Origin: Flavobacterium pokkalii
Lineage (GTDB): Bacteria; Bacteroidota; Bacteroidia; Flavobacteriales; Flavobacteriaceae
Direction: 5' to 3'
NCBI RefSeq assembly: GCF_014596575.1
Contig: NZ_NASZ01000017.1
Location: 24,869-88,868, forward strand
DNA length: 64,000 nucleotides
The number at the start of each line of letters is the position of its first letter. Position 1 is the first letter of the stretch. Shown here piece after piece: positions 34,208-44,788 of the stretch. A program made the position numbers and the translations under genes. The notes beneath the pieces were generated by a model. It worked only from the letters and a program-made list of their open reading frames with translations. It did no database searches and was not told where the DNA came from.

Positions 34208-34921
34208 TTAGTTCGTTTTTACAGCATTTTTTGTTTTCGGATAACTCATATTCTCCTCCTTAGTCAACTTTCCGTTTTCAAAAAATTGCCAGATGCCCAC
34301 TTTCTTTCCGTTTAAAAATTTCCCTTTGGAAACAATATTATTATCTACATCACGAAAGATCGCCTCTCCATCGTATTGGTTGTTTTTAAAAGTAGCTTCT
34401 TCCAAAACAATTCCTTTTTCAGAATATTTTTTTGAACTTCCGCTTTTTAAATTGTTTTTATAATACGTTTCTTCGGCAATTTTTCCGCTCGGAAAATAAA
34501 CCGAACGTAAGCCTTCCAATTTTCCGTTTTTGTAATTTTCAATTGTCATAACGGTTGTAGCCGCCTGATGGTAGTATTTCCATTCGCCTTCAAACAATTT
34601 ATTAACGACCTTTCCTTCGCTAACTTTATTTTTTTGCTGATCATAAAAAACCGTGTAAGCCACATTATCATTAGGATTGAAGGTTCGGGTTGCAATTACG
34701 GTTCCGGCTTTCGTATCATCATAAAACTTAAACTCGCCAATTTCTTTTCCGTGTGAAAAAGTGCCTTCGTAACGCAATCTTTTAGACTCCGGATAAAAAC
34801 CTTTCCACAAGCCGTCTTTTTTACCATTGGCATCTACATTGTTGATTGCATTTTGCGAATGAACATTCAACATTGTCAAAAATAAAAATGCCAAACAACA
34901 AATATTTTTTATTCTATTCAT
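34208..34921 (-). CDS. YwqK-like MORN-variant repeat protein, exported
   Basis: 237 residues from the ATG at 34921, which gives a good signal peptide (MNRIKNICCLAFLFLTMLNVHSQ); a longer frame from 34960 would bury it. The rest is made of beta-hairpin repeats with the patterns YYKNGKLEG, YFPSGKIAEE and FLNGKKVGIW, known as MORN variants and annotated as 'YwqK family antitoxin' from a weak link to Bacillus YwqJ/YwqK. A true antitoxin role is doubtful here; no toxin gene is adjacent. Location is probably periplasmic or outer membrane. Confidence 0.75.
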   Translation of the reverse strand: MNRIKNICCLAFLFLTMLNVHSQNAINNVDANGKKDGLWKGFYPESKRLRYEGTFSHGKEIGEFKFYDDTKAGTVIATRTFNPNDNVAYTVFYDQQKNKVSEGKVVNKLFEGEWKYYHQAATTVMTIENYKNGKLEGLRSVYFPSGKIAEETYYKNNLKSGSSKKYSEKGIVLEEATFKNNQYDGEAIFRDVDNNIVSKGKFLNGKKVGIWQFFENGKLTKEENMSYPKTKNAVKTN

Positions 34922-34978
34922 AAAATTATTTTTATCTGTAAAACGCTTTTTGAAATACAAAAGTATATCAAATTAAAA

Positions 34979-35010
34979 AATCCCGTTCAGATAATTATCA
35001 GAACGGGATT
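34979..35010 (-). terminator. Terminator after yidC
   Basis: AATCCCGTTC (34979-34988) and GAACGGGATT (35001-35010) form a 10-bp stem; on the minus strand a T run follows (34973-34980). It ends the yidC transcript. Confidence 0.75.
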
Positions 35011-35026
35011 GCTATTTGGAATCAAA

Positions 35027-36919
35027 TTATTTCTTTTTTCTTTGAGCCTTCATCGCTTCCTGTTGCTCCATAGCTTCCTGAAGTCGTTGTTGAAACTTAC
35101 TTTGTTTCTTTGGCTCTTTTTTCTTGTTCTCCTGAATTTCGGCGTGAATTTTATCACTGTCAATGATGTAATTTTTAATTACTAACATGATTCCGATTGT
35201 AATCGTATTTGAAATAAAATAATACAAACTCAATCCTGAGGCGTAACTGTTGAAGAAAAACAACATCATTAATGGCGAAATGTACACCATAATTTTCATC
35301 ATTTTAGCCATATCCGGCATTCCTTCCTGTTGTGGTGTCGCCATTTGTTGGTCTCCTGTTGTCATTTTCATATAGAAGAAAATGGCAATCGAAGCTAAAA
35401 TTGGGAACAAACTCACGTGATCTCCATAAGCAGGAATATGGAACGGTAATTTATACACCGAATCAAACGATGACAAATCATCTGCCCATAAGAATCCTTT
35501 ATGTCTTAATTGAATTAAGGCTGGAAATAACTGGAATAAGGCGTAGAAAACTGGCATTTGCAACAAACCGGGCACACAACCCGCCATAGGATTTACTCCG
35601 GCTTTGTTGTAAAGTTTCATCGTTTCCTGTTGTTTTTTCATTGGCTCATCTTTGTATTTTTCACCAATTTCAGTAATCTCCGGACGCAATACTTTCATCT
35701 TAGCCTGAGACAGGAACGACTTATAAGTTACCGGCGACATTACTAATTTCACCAAAATAGTAAATAACACAATCGCCCATCCCTGAGAAATAAACATACT
35801 TAAAAATCCATAAGCAGGAATAAAAAGATAACGGTTAATCCAACCGAATATCCCCCAACCCAAAGCTACGATGTCTTCTAAATTTCTATCGTAAGATTTT
35901 AATAATTTATAATCTGTAGGACCGTAGTACCAGTTCATTTTTTGGTCAATCTCTCCGTTTTTGAAAGCCAATGGCACTACAGTTTTAAACTGTTTCGTAA
36001 AAATGGTATCCTTGTCGGTATCATTTACCAAATTATTAGAATACAACTCTACGGTTTTAAACGGCTGTTCTGTCAATAAAATTGACGAGAAAAAATGTTG
36101 CTTGTAAGCTACATAAGAAACTTCATCAACAGTTTCCGTTTTATCGTGTCCCTGACCTAAATAATCTTTCTTACCGTCTTCATATTCGAAATACAATTCC
36201 GAATAACGATTTTCATAAGAAACACTTTTTTCATTAGCATAGGTTTTAAAATCCCATTCTAATTGCAAAGGTTTATTTGTTTTTAAAATAGTATTCAACC
36301 CTTGTGTCTGAATATCAAAATCCAACATATAATCGTTAGCTTTCAACACATATTTATAAGCTAAATAAGCATTTTCAGAAGCTTTCAATTTCATTGTCAA
36401 AATTTGGTCTTCCCCATTTTTTGTCAATGTTGGCTCAAAATACAGTTCTTTAGTATTTAAAGTATGATTATCAGCAGTGGCCAATTGCAAATTAAATTGC
36501 GCATTGTTGTCTTTAATCAATTGTACCAATTGACCGGAACCTTTTTTGGAACGTTCAAAATCTTTTAATGTAGCCTCAACGATATAACCACCTTTGTTAG
36601 CAATAGTAAGTTTTACTAATTTATTTTCAATAGTAGTAAATTCGTCTTTAGCCGATGGCAAAGTAGCTGAATATGCAAAACTTCCTAAGCTTTTTTGCAA
36701 TTGGGCTAATTGTAAACTATCATTAACTGTTCCGGAAACGGAGCTGATTTTAGCTGCATTTTCCTGAGTTTTTGAACCTTTAACAACCAACTCTTTTTTG
36801 GCTTTTTCTGCCGCAAGTTCTGCATCAGAAGGTTTGTTTTGATACATTATCCAAAGTAGTATACCGAAAATCAATATAAAACCAATCAGCGAATTGGGGT
36901 CAAACTTTTTTTCTTCCAT
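35027..36919 (-). CDS. yidC: Membrane protein insertase YidC
   Basis: 630 residues. YidC inserts and folds inner-membrane proteins, alone or with SecYEG. Seen: an N-terminal helix (about 10-24), a large periplasmic beta-domain (about 60-370), and the C-terminal insertase core of five helices with WAIVLFTILVKLVMSPVTYKS, the cytoplasmic charged hairpin (MKVLRPEITEIGEKYKDEPM) and the basic tail for ribosome contact (KKKEPKKQSKFQQRL). It follows pyrG by 67 nt and may be co-transcribed. Confidence 0.97.
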   Translation of the reverse strand: MEEKKFDPNSLIGFILIFGILLWIMYQNKPSDAELAAEKAKKELVVKGSKTQENAAKISSVSGTVNDSLQLAQLQKSLGSFAYSATLPSAKDEFTTIENKLVKLTIANKGGYIVEATLKDFERSKKGSGQLVQLIKDNNAQFNLQLATADNHTLNTKELYFEPTLTKNGEDQILTMKLKASENAYLAYKYVLKANDYMLDFDIQTQGLNTILKTNKPLQLEWDFKTYANEKSVSYENRYSELYFEYEDGKKDYLGQGHDKTETVDEVSYVAYKQHFFSSILLTEQPFKTVELYSNNLVNDTDKDTIFTKQFKTVVPLAFKNGEIDQKMNWYYGPTDYKLLKSYDRNLEDIVALGWGIFGWINRYLFIPAYGFLSMFISQGWAIVLFTILVKLVMSPVTYKSFLSQAKMKVLRPEITEIGEKYKDEPMKKQQETMKLYNKAGVNPMAGCVPGLLQMPVFYALFQLFPALIQLRHKGFLWADDLSSFDSVYKLPFHIPAYGDHVSLFPILASIAIFFYMKMTTGDQQMATPQQEGMPDMAKMMKIMVYISPLMMLFFFNSYASGLSLYYFISNTITIGIMLVIKNYIIDSDKIHAEIQENKKKEPKKQSKFQQRLQEAMEQQEAMKAQRKKK

Positions 36920-36986
36920 TTTTAATTTAAATTATTTTTCCAGACGTATTGCCTAAACTATTTAAGATTCCATTTTCAGAAAATCC

Positions 36987-38606
<1,620 letters not shown>

Positions 38607-38639
38607 CTAGTTTGTATTGTAGTTGTGTAAAAAACGTGG

Positions 38640-38647
38640 CAAAAATA
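38640..38647 (-). promoter_or_regulatory. -7 promoter element of pyrG
   Basis: TATTTTTG on the minus strand, 40 nt before the ATG at 38600, matches TAnnTTTG. Confidence 0.45.
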
Positions 38648-38721
38648 CGATTATAAATTTAGATTATGCTAATTTGGAAATGAGATAATTTCTAAAATTG
38701 ACATTTGTCAACTCAAAAAGA

Positions 38722-38755
38722 AAAACCTCATTAATTTTACAATTAATGAGGTTTT
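38722..38755 (-). terminator. Terminator overlapping the DUF3820 stop codon
   Basis: AAAACCTCATTAATT (38722-38736) and its exact complement (38741-38755) form a 15-bp stem around a 4-nt loop. The stop codon of the DUF3820 gene (38743-38745) lies inside the stem. It ends the LysM-DUF3820 transcript. Confidence 0.8.
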
Positions 38756-38976
38756 GGATATCTTTTTTTAATATTTCGTATCAATTCTTCTAATCCGTTT
38801 AATTTTAATTCATAAACCAACTGAAGTTGTTGTCCTAACTCTCCTTTTGGAAAGCCTTTATTGTGATACCAAACCACATAATACTCAGGCAAATCTATCA
38901 AAAAACGACCTTCATATTTTCCAAAAGGCATTTGCGTATAAGCCAGTTTTATCAGCTGTTTTTGATAAGCATCCAT
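38743..38976 (-). CDS. DUF3820 family protein
   Basis: 77 residues. The core YTQMPFGKYEGRFLIDLPEYYVVW fits DUF3820, a small putative nucleic-acid-related domain seen across bacteria, sometimes fused to exonucleases. The end (EELIRNIKKRYPKPH) is basic. It follows the LysM gene by 4 nt and is followed at once by a terminator hairpin that overlaps its stop codon. Confidence 0.85.
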   Translation of the reverse strand: MDAYQKQLIKLAYTQMPFGKYEGRFLIDLPEYYVVWYHNKGFPKGELGQQLQLVYELKLNGLEELIRNIKKRYPKPH

Positions 38977-38980
38977 AAAA

Positions 38981-40858
38981 TCAATTCGCTACTTTTACAG
39001 TCAAATCGCTGTCATAATACAATATATAAACCCCTTCATTAGCATAACCTTCCCCCTCTTTTTTGTAATACTGAAACTTATTTTCAAACTGCTGCGTAGC
39101 GACCGCATTAACCGTTTCTTCAAAAGATTTATTTTGCATCAAACGCATCATCGTATCAAAAGTAACATCAAAACCTCTGGTTGCATAATCACTTGGCGCT
39201 ATCGAATTTAACTTTCTGAATTTATTTCCAAAAACCAATCCTTCAGGCGATGTATTATCTCTTGTTACCGAAGGATACATCAATTTCAACTTAACCAAAT
39301 TAGCAAAACTAATTTCATCCGAATCTAAAGTATCATTTGGTTCCAGCATCACTAATTGCACCTGATAGGCAGGCATTGCACTCAGCATCGCCGCAATAGT
39401 TGTTTTTATCATCCAGGTATTCGCCGTTTCCATCACCACATAATTCATCACATTAGGAAGCAACATCGCTTTCAAAGCTTCCGCAGAAACTGTTCCGTTA
39501 GCATTCAATGGAACTAACCGCACGTCTTTTTGATTTTGATTCAAATACTGAATAACCGAAGTTTTCTTTTTATCCACAACCGCAACTACATTTCCTCTTT
39601 TAGCCCTCATAAAATCAAACATTTTAGCTCTCAACACATCATTCGAAGGAACCGTCTGATATAAATTTGCTATTGGATTTCCGGCGTCTTTAGACAAAGG
39701 TGAAATCACCGGAACATTATTTGCCGCTAACAAACGGGCAGTTGCCTCGGCATTATTTTGATAAAAAGGTCCAATAACCGCATCTGCTGTTTGCAAATTA
39801 TTAGCACTTACAATCGAAGCCACATTCGAACCGTATTTTGTTTCCTCCGAATCATAAATACTTACATCAATTGGCAATCCCATGGTTTTAGCCGAATCAA
39901 TCGCCATCAAAGCTCCGGCATAAAAATCCAGAGTCATATTTAAAAATTTATCTTTTTTCAAACGTGCCGCAACTGAATTCACCGTATCTCCCTGCACTCT
40001 GGAGATATTAAACGGTAACAACAAAGCTATTTTTTTTCGTCCTGAAAAATTAGTTTTCGGAGTTAAATCATCATATACTTTAGTATCCGAAACACTTGAA
40101 AAAGCAGTATTCGAAGGCACTTTTATATTCATTCCAATTTCAACTCCGTTTTTCAATTCAGGATTTAAAGCCAACAATTCCTCCTGAGTCATCCCTGTCA
40201 TTTTAGACAAACTGTACAAAGTTTCCTTTGGTTTTATTTCGTAATTTTTATATGGCGAATTTGTGAAAGCATTATTAGAAACAATTTCTTTATCCTTAAC
40301 CGGATTCCCTTTGATTAACAAATGATAACCAATTGGCAAATTAGAAACAATTTCCGGATTTTTCTTTTCTAATTCCGCAATCGTAATTCCGTACTGTTTT
40401 GCAATAGAATATTTAGTTTCCTTAGGCTGTACATCGTGATAAATTACTTTTTCAGCAGACTTCACCGCATTTTTAGAAGGAATCACCAAAACTTGCCCAA
40501 TTTGCAAACCGTCTTTTTCTAAAAAAGGATTGACTTTTTTCAAATCAGCATCCGAAACATTGTATTTTTTTTCAATGCCAAATAACGTTTCTTTTGGTAA
40601 AACTTTATGCGTAATTTCAACTCCAGTATTTACAACTTTCAAACCCGATTTAGAAGGAATTAAAAGCACCGTTCTCGGCTTTAATTTATCTTTAGCATCA
40701 GGATTTAATTTGTAAATATCATAAGGAGTTACCTGATACTTTTTAGCTATTTCAGTAATAGTTTCTCCTCTTTCCACCTTATGTGTTATTGTTTCCTGCG
40801 AAAAAACATTTTGAGAAAATATCAAAAGCGAAATCCAAATGGCAAAAAAATACTTCAT
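38981..40858 (-). CDS. LysM-domain protein with PBP1-type (amino-acid-binding-like) C-terminal domain
   Basis: 625 residues. A signal peptide (about 1-20) is followed by four LysM modules, starting at ITHKVERGETITEIAKK, ITHKVLPKETLFGIEKK, IYHDVQPKETKYSIAKQ and NYEIKPKETLYSLSK (residues 24 to about 255), which bind peptidoglycan. The C-terminal part (about 275-620) is a periplasmic-binding-protein type I fold, as in branched-chain amino-acid receptors (KIALLLPFNISRVQ ... ADAVIGPFYQNNAEATARLLA). It resembles LpoA-type regulators in layout, so a role as an activator of cell-wall synthesis is possible; that is inference. It lies between guaA and DUF3820. Confidence 0.85.
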   Translation of the reverse strand: MKYFFAIWISLLIFSQNVFSQETITHKVERGETITEIAKKYQVTPYDIYKLNPDAKDKLKPRTVLLIPSKSGLKVVNTGVEITHKVLPKETLFGIEKKYNVSDADLKKVNPFLEKDGLQIGQVLVIPSKNAVKSAEKVIYHDVQPKETKYSIAKQYGITIAELEKKNPEIVSNLPIGYHLLIKGNPVKDKEIVSNNAFTNSPYKNYEIKPKETLYSLSKMTGMTQEELLALNPELKNGVEIGMNIKVPSNTAFSSVSDTKVYDDLTPKTNFSGRKKIALLLPFNISRVQGDTVNSVAARLKKDKFLNMTLDFYAGALMAIDSAKTMGLPIDVSIYDSEETKYGSNVASIVSANNLQTADAVIGPFYQNNAEATARLLAANNVPVISPLSKDAGNPIANLYQTVPSNDVLRAKMFDFMRAKRGNVVAVVDKKKTSVIQYLNQNQKDVRLVPLNANGTVSAEALKAMLLPNVMNYVVMETANTWMIKTTIAAMLSAMPAYQVQLVMLEPNDTLDSDEISFANLVKLKLMYPSVTRDNTSPEGLVFGNKFRKLNSIAPSDYATRGFDVTFDTMMRLMQNKSFEETVNAVATQQFENKFQYYKKEGEGYANEGVYILYYDSDLTVKVAN

Positions 40859-40893
40859 TCTATCGATTAATTAAAATTACTAGACTTAAAAAG

Positions 40894-40933
40894 AAAACGG
40901 TACCAAATTTTATTCTAAATCTGATACCGTTTT
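40894..40933 (-). terminator. Terminator after guaA
   Basis: AAAACGGTA (40894-40902) and TACCGTTTT (40925-40933) form the outer stem of an imperfect hairpin; a T-rich stretch follows on the minus strand. Confidence 0.65.
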
Positions 40934-40967
40934 TATACTATTAGAAATCCCCTTTAAGGTGTTTCTA

Positions 40968-42497
40968 TTATTCCCACTCGATTGTTGCCGGTGGTTTTGA
41001 ACTAATATCATACACTACTCTGTTCACTCCTCTTACCTTATTGATAATATCATTAGATACTTTCATCAAGAAATCATAAGGCAAATGAACCCAGTCAGCA
41101 GTCATACCATCGGTAGATTCTACAGCACGCAACGCTACTACTTTTTCATAAGTACGCTCGTCACCCATCACACCAACACTATTTACCGGAAGCAAGATTG
41201 CTCCAGCCTGCCAAACTTTATCATATAATCCCCAAGATTTTAATCCTTCGATAAACACAGAATCAACCTCTTGCAAAATCCTAACTTTCTCCGGAGTAAT
41301 ATCTCCTAAAATACGAATTGACAATCCAGGTCCAGGGAAAGGATGTCTTCCTAATAATTCAGGATCAATTCCTAAACTTGCTCCTACTCTACGCACCTCA
41401 TCTTTAAAAAGCATACGTAAAGGCTCAACAACTTGTAATTTCATAAAATCAGGCAAACCACCCACATTGTGATGTGATTTGATTGTTGCAGATGGTCCTT
41501 TTACAGAAACCGACTCAATTACATCAGGATAAATAGTTCCCTGAGCTAACCATTTTACATCTTCTAACAAATGAGATTCATCGTCAAATACTTCGATAAA
41601 TACTCTACCAATAATTTTACGTTTGGTTTCCGGATCACTAACTCCTGCCAATTCTGACAAGAAACGCTCTCCGGCATCTACTCCCTTCACATTAAGCCCC
41701 ATTCCTTTGTATTGATTCAATACATTTTCGAACTCATTTTTACGAAGCAAACCGTTATTAACAAAAATACAATATAAGTTTTCACCAATAGCCTTATTCA
41801 ATAAAACGGCAGCTACTGTAGAATCTACACCTCCGGAAAGTCCAAGAACAACTTTATCGTTTCCGATTTTCGCTTTCATTTCCGCTACAATCTCTTCAAC
41901 GAAAGCATTTGGTGTAAAGTTTTGAGGAACATGAGCAATTTTCACTAAAAAGTTCTCCAACATTTGTTTCCCTTCTGTCGAATGGTAAACTTCAGGATGA
42001 TATTGAATTGCATAAGTAGTTTCACCTTCAATTTTGTAAGCCGCAAATTCCACATCATGTGTACTTGCCAATTTAACACCATTTGTTGGTAAAGCCTTAA
42101 TACTATCACTATGACTCATCCAAACCTGACTGTTTGGTGAAATTCCTTCAAAGAAAAGCTCTTCTTCTTTTATAAAAGAAAGGTTTGCTCTACCATATTC
42201 TCTGGTATTTGATGCAGCAACTTCACCTCCGCTAAAGTGAGCCAAATATTGCGCACCATAACACACGGCAAGCAAAGGCATCTTTCCTCTGATTTGTGAT
42301 AAATCGGGATGCGGTGCATCTTCTGCTCTTACAGAAAAAGGACTCCCTCCCAAAATCACAGCCTTATAACTTGACAAATCTGATGGAATATTATTGTATG
42401 GAAATATTTCGCAGAATATATTTAATTCGCGAACTCTACGCGCAATCAACTGAGTGTATTGCGAACCGAAATCTAAAATAAGTACGTTGTGTTGCAT
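40968..42497 (-). CDS. guaA: GMP synthase (glutamine-hydrolysing)
   Basis: 509 residues. GuaA converts XMP to GMP with ATP and glutamine. The N-terminal glutaminase has the nucleophile in [17 protein letters not shown] and the downstream His-Glu in QYHPEV; the ATP-pyrophosphatase domain has the P-loop [15 protein letters not shown]; the C-terminal dimerisation domain ends [10 protein letters not shown], typical for the family. The promoter lies so close that the mRNA may be leaderless. Confidence 0.97.
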   Translation of the reverse strand: MQHNVLILDFGSQYTQLIARRVRELNIFCEIFPYNNIPSDLSSYKAVILGGSPFSVRAEDAPHPDLSQIRGKMPLLAVCYGAQYLAHFSGGEVAASNTREYGRANLSFIKEEELFFEGISPNSQVWMSHSDSIKALPTNGVKLASTHDVEFAAYKIEGETTYAIQYHPEVYHSTEGKQMLENFLVKIAHVPQNFTPNAFVEEIVAEMKAKIGNDKVVLGLSGGVDSTVAAVLLNKAIGENLYCIFVNNGLLRKNEFENVLNQYKGMGLNVKGVDAGERFLSELAGVSDPETKRKIIGRVFIEVFDDESHLLEDVKWLAQGTIYPDVIESVSVKGPSATIKSHHNVGGLPDFMKLQVVEPLRMLFKDEVRRVGASLGIDPELLGRHPFPGPGLSIRILGDITPEKVRILQEVDSVFIEGLKSWGLYDKVWQAGAILLPVNSVGVMGDERTYEKVVALRAVESTDGMTADWVHLPYDFLMKVSNDIINKVRGVNRVVYDISSKPPATIEWE

Positions 42498-42502
42498 GGG
42501 CG

Positions 42503-42531
42503 CAAAATTACTTTTAAAATTTGGAATGCAA
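42503..42531 (-). promoter_or_regulatory. guaA promoter, only 5 nt from the start codon
   Basis: On the minus strand TTG (42529-42531), an 18-nt spacer, TAATTTTG (42503-42510), then CGCCC and the ATG. The expected transcription start falls at or next to the A of the ATG. Confidence 0.6.
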
Positions 42532-42620
42532 AAATAGATTTTTGAAATTTTTCATTTTTTTTCTTTCCCAATTTCTCATCTAATTAAATCCAAAAAACAA
42601 CACTTTCAGCACATTAATTT

Positions 42621-43316
42621 CTATTCTTTCACAATAACAAATTTTCCTTTAACTCCCTTATCCCAGTTGTCCCACAATTCTGAACGAACCAAAACTCCTT
42701 TATCATCATATATCTTAAATTCACAGGTATTCCCTCCTGATGTACCTTTACTATAAGCTTCCATTTCAAAAGTATTGAATCCTTCTTTCAGATTAAAAAC
42801 AAACTGACCGTAACTGGAATACAACTCCATGATTCCTCCTATCATTTGCCCATTAATCGTCGCTTTAATTAAATCACCATCGATATAAATATAATCACGA
42901 TAGAAAACGGTAAAATATTTAGATTTGGTTCGAATCTCTCCAAAATTTTTATCAATTTTAACCAAAAAACGATCATCTTCTTTCAACCCTTCCCTAACCA
43001 GAGTTTTATCCAAATCCTTAGTCATCTTTTCCATAATTCTATCCCCGGGATTCACATAATCATTGGTTTGCTCCATCGAAAAAGATTTGGCTTGACCGAT
43101 TTGGTATTTTGAAAAAGAAGGCAAAGTCTCTTCCGGTTTTTTAAACAAATCTGGCGCTTTAATAACCGGAGCATCAGTAGTTGCAGCAGGTGTTACTTTC
43201 TTTGGAGCAACTGTCGGATTCAATGGCGCAATAGGTTTGAATTTCTTGCTAAACTCACTTTGAGCATAGCTATTCATTACCAAAAACATCATTATACCTA
43301 ATAATAATTGCTTCAT
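42621..43316 (-). CDS. Hypothetical exported protein (paralogue A)
   Basis: 231 residues with a signal peptide (about 1-18), a Pro/Ala-rich segment (about 28-60) and a C-terminal beta-rich domain. That domain shares YRDxxYxDGD, LKxGxN and TxxFKIxDDxG with the next gene (43448-44050), so the two are paralogues. No known family. It probably lies in the periplasm or at the surface. It follows its paralogue on the minus strand after 131 nt. Confidence 0.65.
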   Translation of the reverse strand: MKQLLLGIMMFLVMNSYAQSEFSKKFKPIAPLNPTVAPKKVTPAATTDAPVIKAPDLFKKPEETLPSFSKYQIGQAKSFSMEQTNDYVNPGDRIMEKMTKDLDKTLVREGLKEDDRFLVKIDKNFGEIRTKSKYFTVFYRDYIYIDGDLIKATINGQMIGGIMELYSSYGQFVFNLKEGFNTFEMEAYSKGTSGGNTCEFKIYDDKGVLVRSELWDNWDKGVKGKFVIVKE

Positions 43317-43447
43317 CGTACTTCTTGTTTTGCTTTATTAACAATCCTATAGTATCAACAAATATACCAAGCTTTCATTGTATAAAACAAAACCTCACGG
43401 AACATTAAAGAAATTTTAACCTAATAACCCGCCTAACCCGATTTTGA

Positions 43448-44050
43448 TTATTCTTTTTCCAAAATAATCGTCGCCTTATACCCTTGCGCAATATTCCATT
43501 GATTAGACGAAATTACCGCTCCATTATCATCAAAAATCTTAAAATCAGCTGTATTTGGAGCCGCATAACCTTCGTTGATCGCTTCAAAATCAATTCGATT
43601 TACCCCTTTTTTCAAAGTAATATCAAATCCCTGAGGTTCTCCATTCAAAAGCACTTCCGGCTGAACAATTTCATAATTCACATATACTCTTACCTTATCT
43701 CCGTCAACATAAGCCGCGTCACGATATTGTACTTTAGCAGTTCCCGAAGCGGTTTTAACCACTCCAAAATCCTGATCGCGTTTAGCTAATTTCTCCGGAT
43801 CTTTTTCCTCTCCTTTAGGAATTTCATAGGTATTCTCCTCAACATCCTGTATAACATAAGATTTAATTTTATTAAAATCTCCTGTATTAAACTTCACATC
43901 TTTTACAGGCGCTTCCTTTTTCTTTTTTTGCGGAGCCGCCTTTACCTTAAATTCACTGCCAAATTCTTCCTGAGCATAAGTTGCAGAAAACACACTCAAT
44001 AGTAAGCCTAAAGTAAAAACCCGACCTTTTACATTAAAATATCGATTCAT
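43448..44050 (-). CDS. Hypothetical exported protein (paralogue B)
   Basis: 200 residues: a signal peptide with longer n-region (about 1-26, ending TYAQ), a Lys-rich stretch (about 38-50) and the same C-terminal domain as the preceding entry (QYRDAAYVDGDKV, LKKGVNRIDFEA, DFKIFDDNG). The domain resembles a small beta-sandwich; a structural or binding role is likely, but this is inference. Confidence 0.65.
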   Translation of the reverse strand: MNRYFNVKGRVFTLGLLLSVFSATYAQEEFGSEFKVKAAPQKKKKEAPVKDVKFNTGDFNKIKSYVIQDVEENTYEIPKGEEKDPEKLAKRDQDFGVVKTASGTAKVQYRDAAYVDGDKVRVYVNYEIVQPEVLLNGEPQGFDITLKKGVNRIDFEAINEGYAAPNTADFKIFDDNGAVISSNQWNIAQGYKATIILEKE

Positions 44051-44295
44051 CTTTTTTATCTTTTTAATTAAAAAACTATATTCAAAAAAACGATTTTTCT
44101 GAACTTATTCCAAATAGATAACAACAAACTTTTCATTTTATTATAAATACTAACAAAACAAAGGCAGAAAAAACCAATTTTCATTTATCAAAATCATTGT
44201 TTTTTATTCTGGTATTTTTTATAAATTGCACCCAAAGATTCTAAATTTCAAACAGAGGTTTAGCCCTCTAAAAACCACTTAATTACATCAAAAAA

Positions 44296-44682
44296 ATGAA
44301 AAGAGAAAACATCCTGACAGGATCGCCATGGGAAGATAAAATGGGATATTGTCGTGCAGTTCGCATTGGGAACATCATTGAAGTTTCGGGAACTGTTGCA
44401 ATTGTTGACGGTGATAAAGTAAAAGCGGATGACGCACATGCTCAAACCTTAAACATTTTAGAAAGAGTTGAAAAAGTATTAGAAGACTTAAATGCCGGCA
44501 TGAAAGATGTGATTCGTACCCGTATTTTCACAACAGATGTAAGCACTTTTGAAGCAGTTGCTATTGCTCACGCTAAATTCTTTAAAGACGTGAAGCCAAC
44601 TACCGGTTTTTACGGAATCAACCAATTAGTTGCTCCTGAATACCTGGTAGAAATTGAATTAACTGCCGTGATTGCAGAATAA
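44296..44682 (+). CDS. RidA/YjgF-family protein
   Basis: 128 residues. RidA proteins deaminate reactive enamines or imines. This one has the family core (GTVAIVDGDKVKADDAHAQT ... RTRIFTTDV ... GFYGINQLVAPEYLVEIELTAVI) but lacks the canonical RVAxLP active-site stretch with the essential Arg; the strand reads NQLVAPEYLVEIELTAV. It therefore belongs to another Rid subgroup, whose activity is uncertain. Confidence 0.85.
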   Translation: MKRENILTGSPWEDKMGYCRAVRIGNIIEVSGTVAIVDGDKVKADDAHAQTLNILERVEKVLEDLNAGMKDVIRTRIFTTDVSTFEAVAIAHAKFFKDVKPTTGFYGINQLVAPEYLVEIELTAVIAE

Positions 44683-44700
44683 TTAAGCTTCTAAAAAATC

Positions 44701-44756
44701 TTCGAGCGCAGCAAAAGTAGTTTAGCTTTCTAAAATTCACTTTTTCTGCGCTCGAA
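44701..44756 (+). terminator. Long hairpin after ridA-like gene
   Basis: TTCGAGCGCAG (44701-44711) pairs exactly with CTGCGCTCGAA (44746-44756), and inner bases continue the stem (AAAAGT with ACTTTT, TTTAG with CTAAA). It is probably a terminator, or a structured leader of the CLC gene that starts 33 nt later. It does not resemble the fluoride riboswitch. Confidence 0.6.
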
Positions 44757-44788
44757 TAATTTTACAACTATCCTAAAACTCCGAAATA

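Noticed and set aside
34208..34921. YwqK-like protein as a true antitoxin of a toxin-antitoxin pair
   Set aside because: No toxin gene is adjacent, and the protein carries a signal peptide; the name reflects only a weak family label.
44683..44788. Fluoride riboswitch before the CLC-F-like gene
   Set aside because: The expected conserved blocks of the crcB motif are not present; the hairpin at 44701-44756 looks like a terminator.
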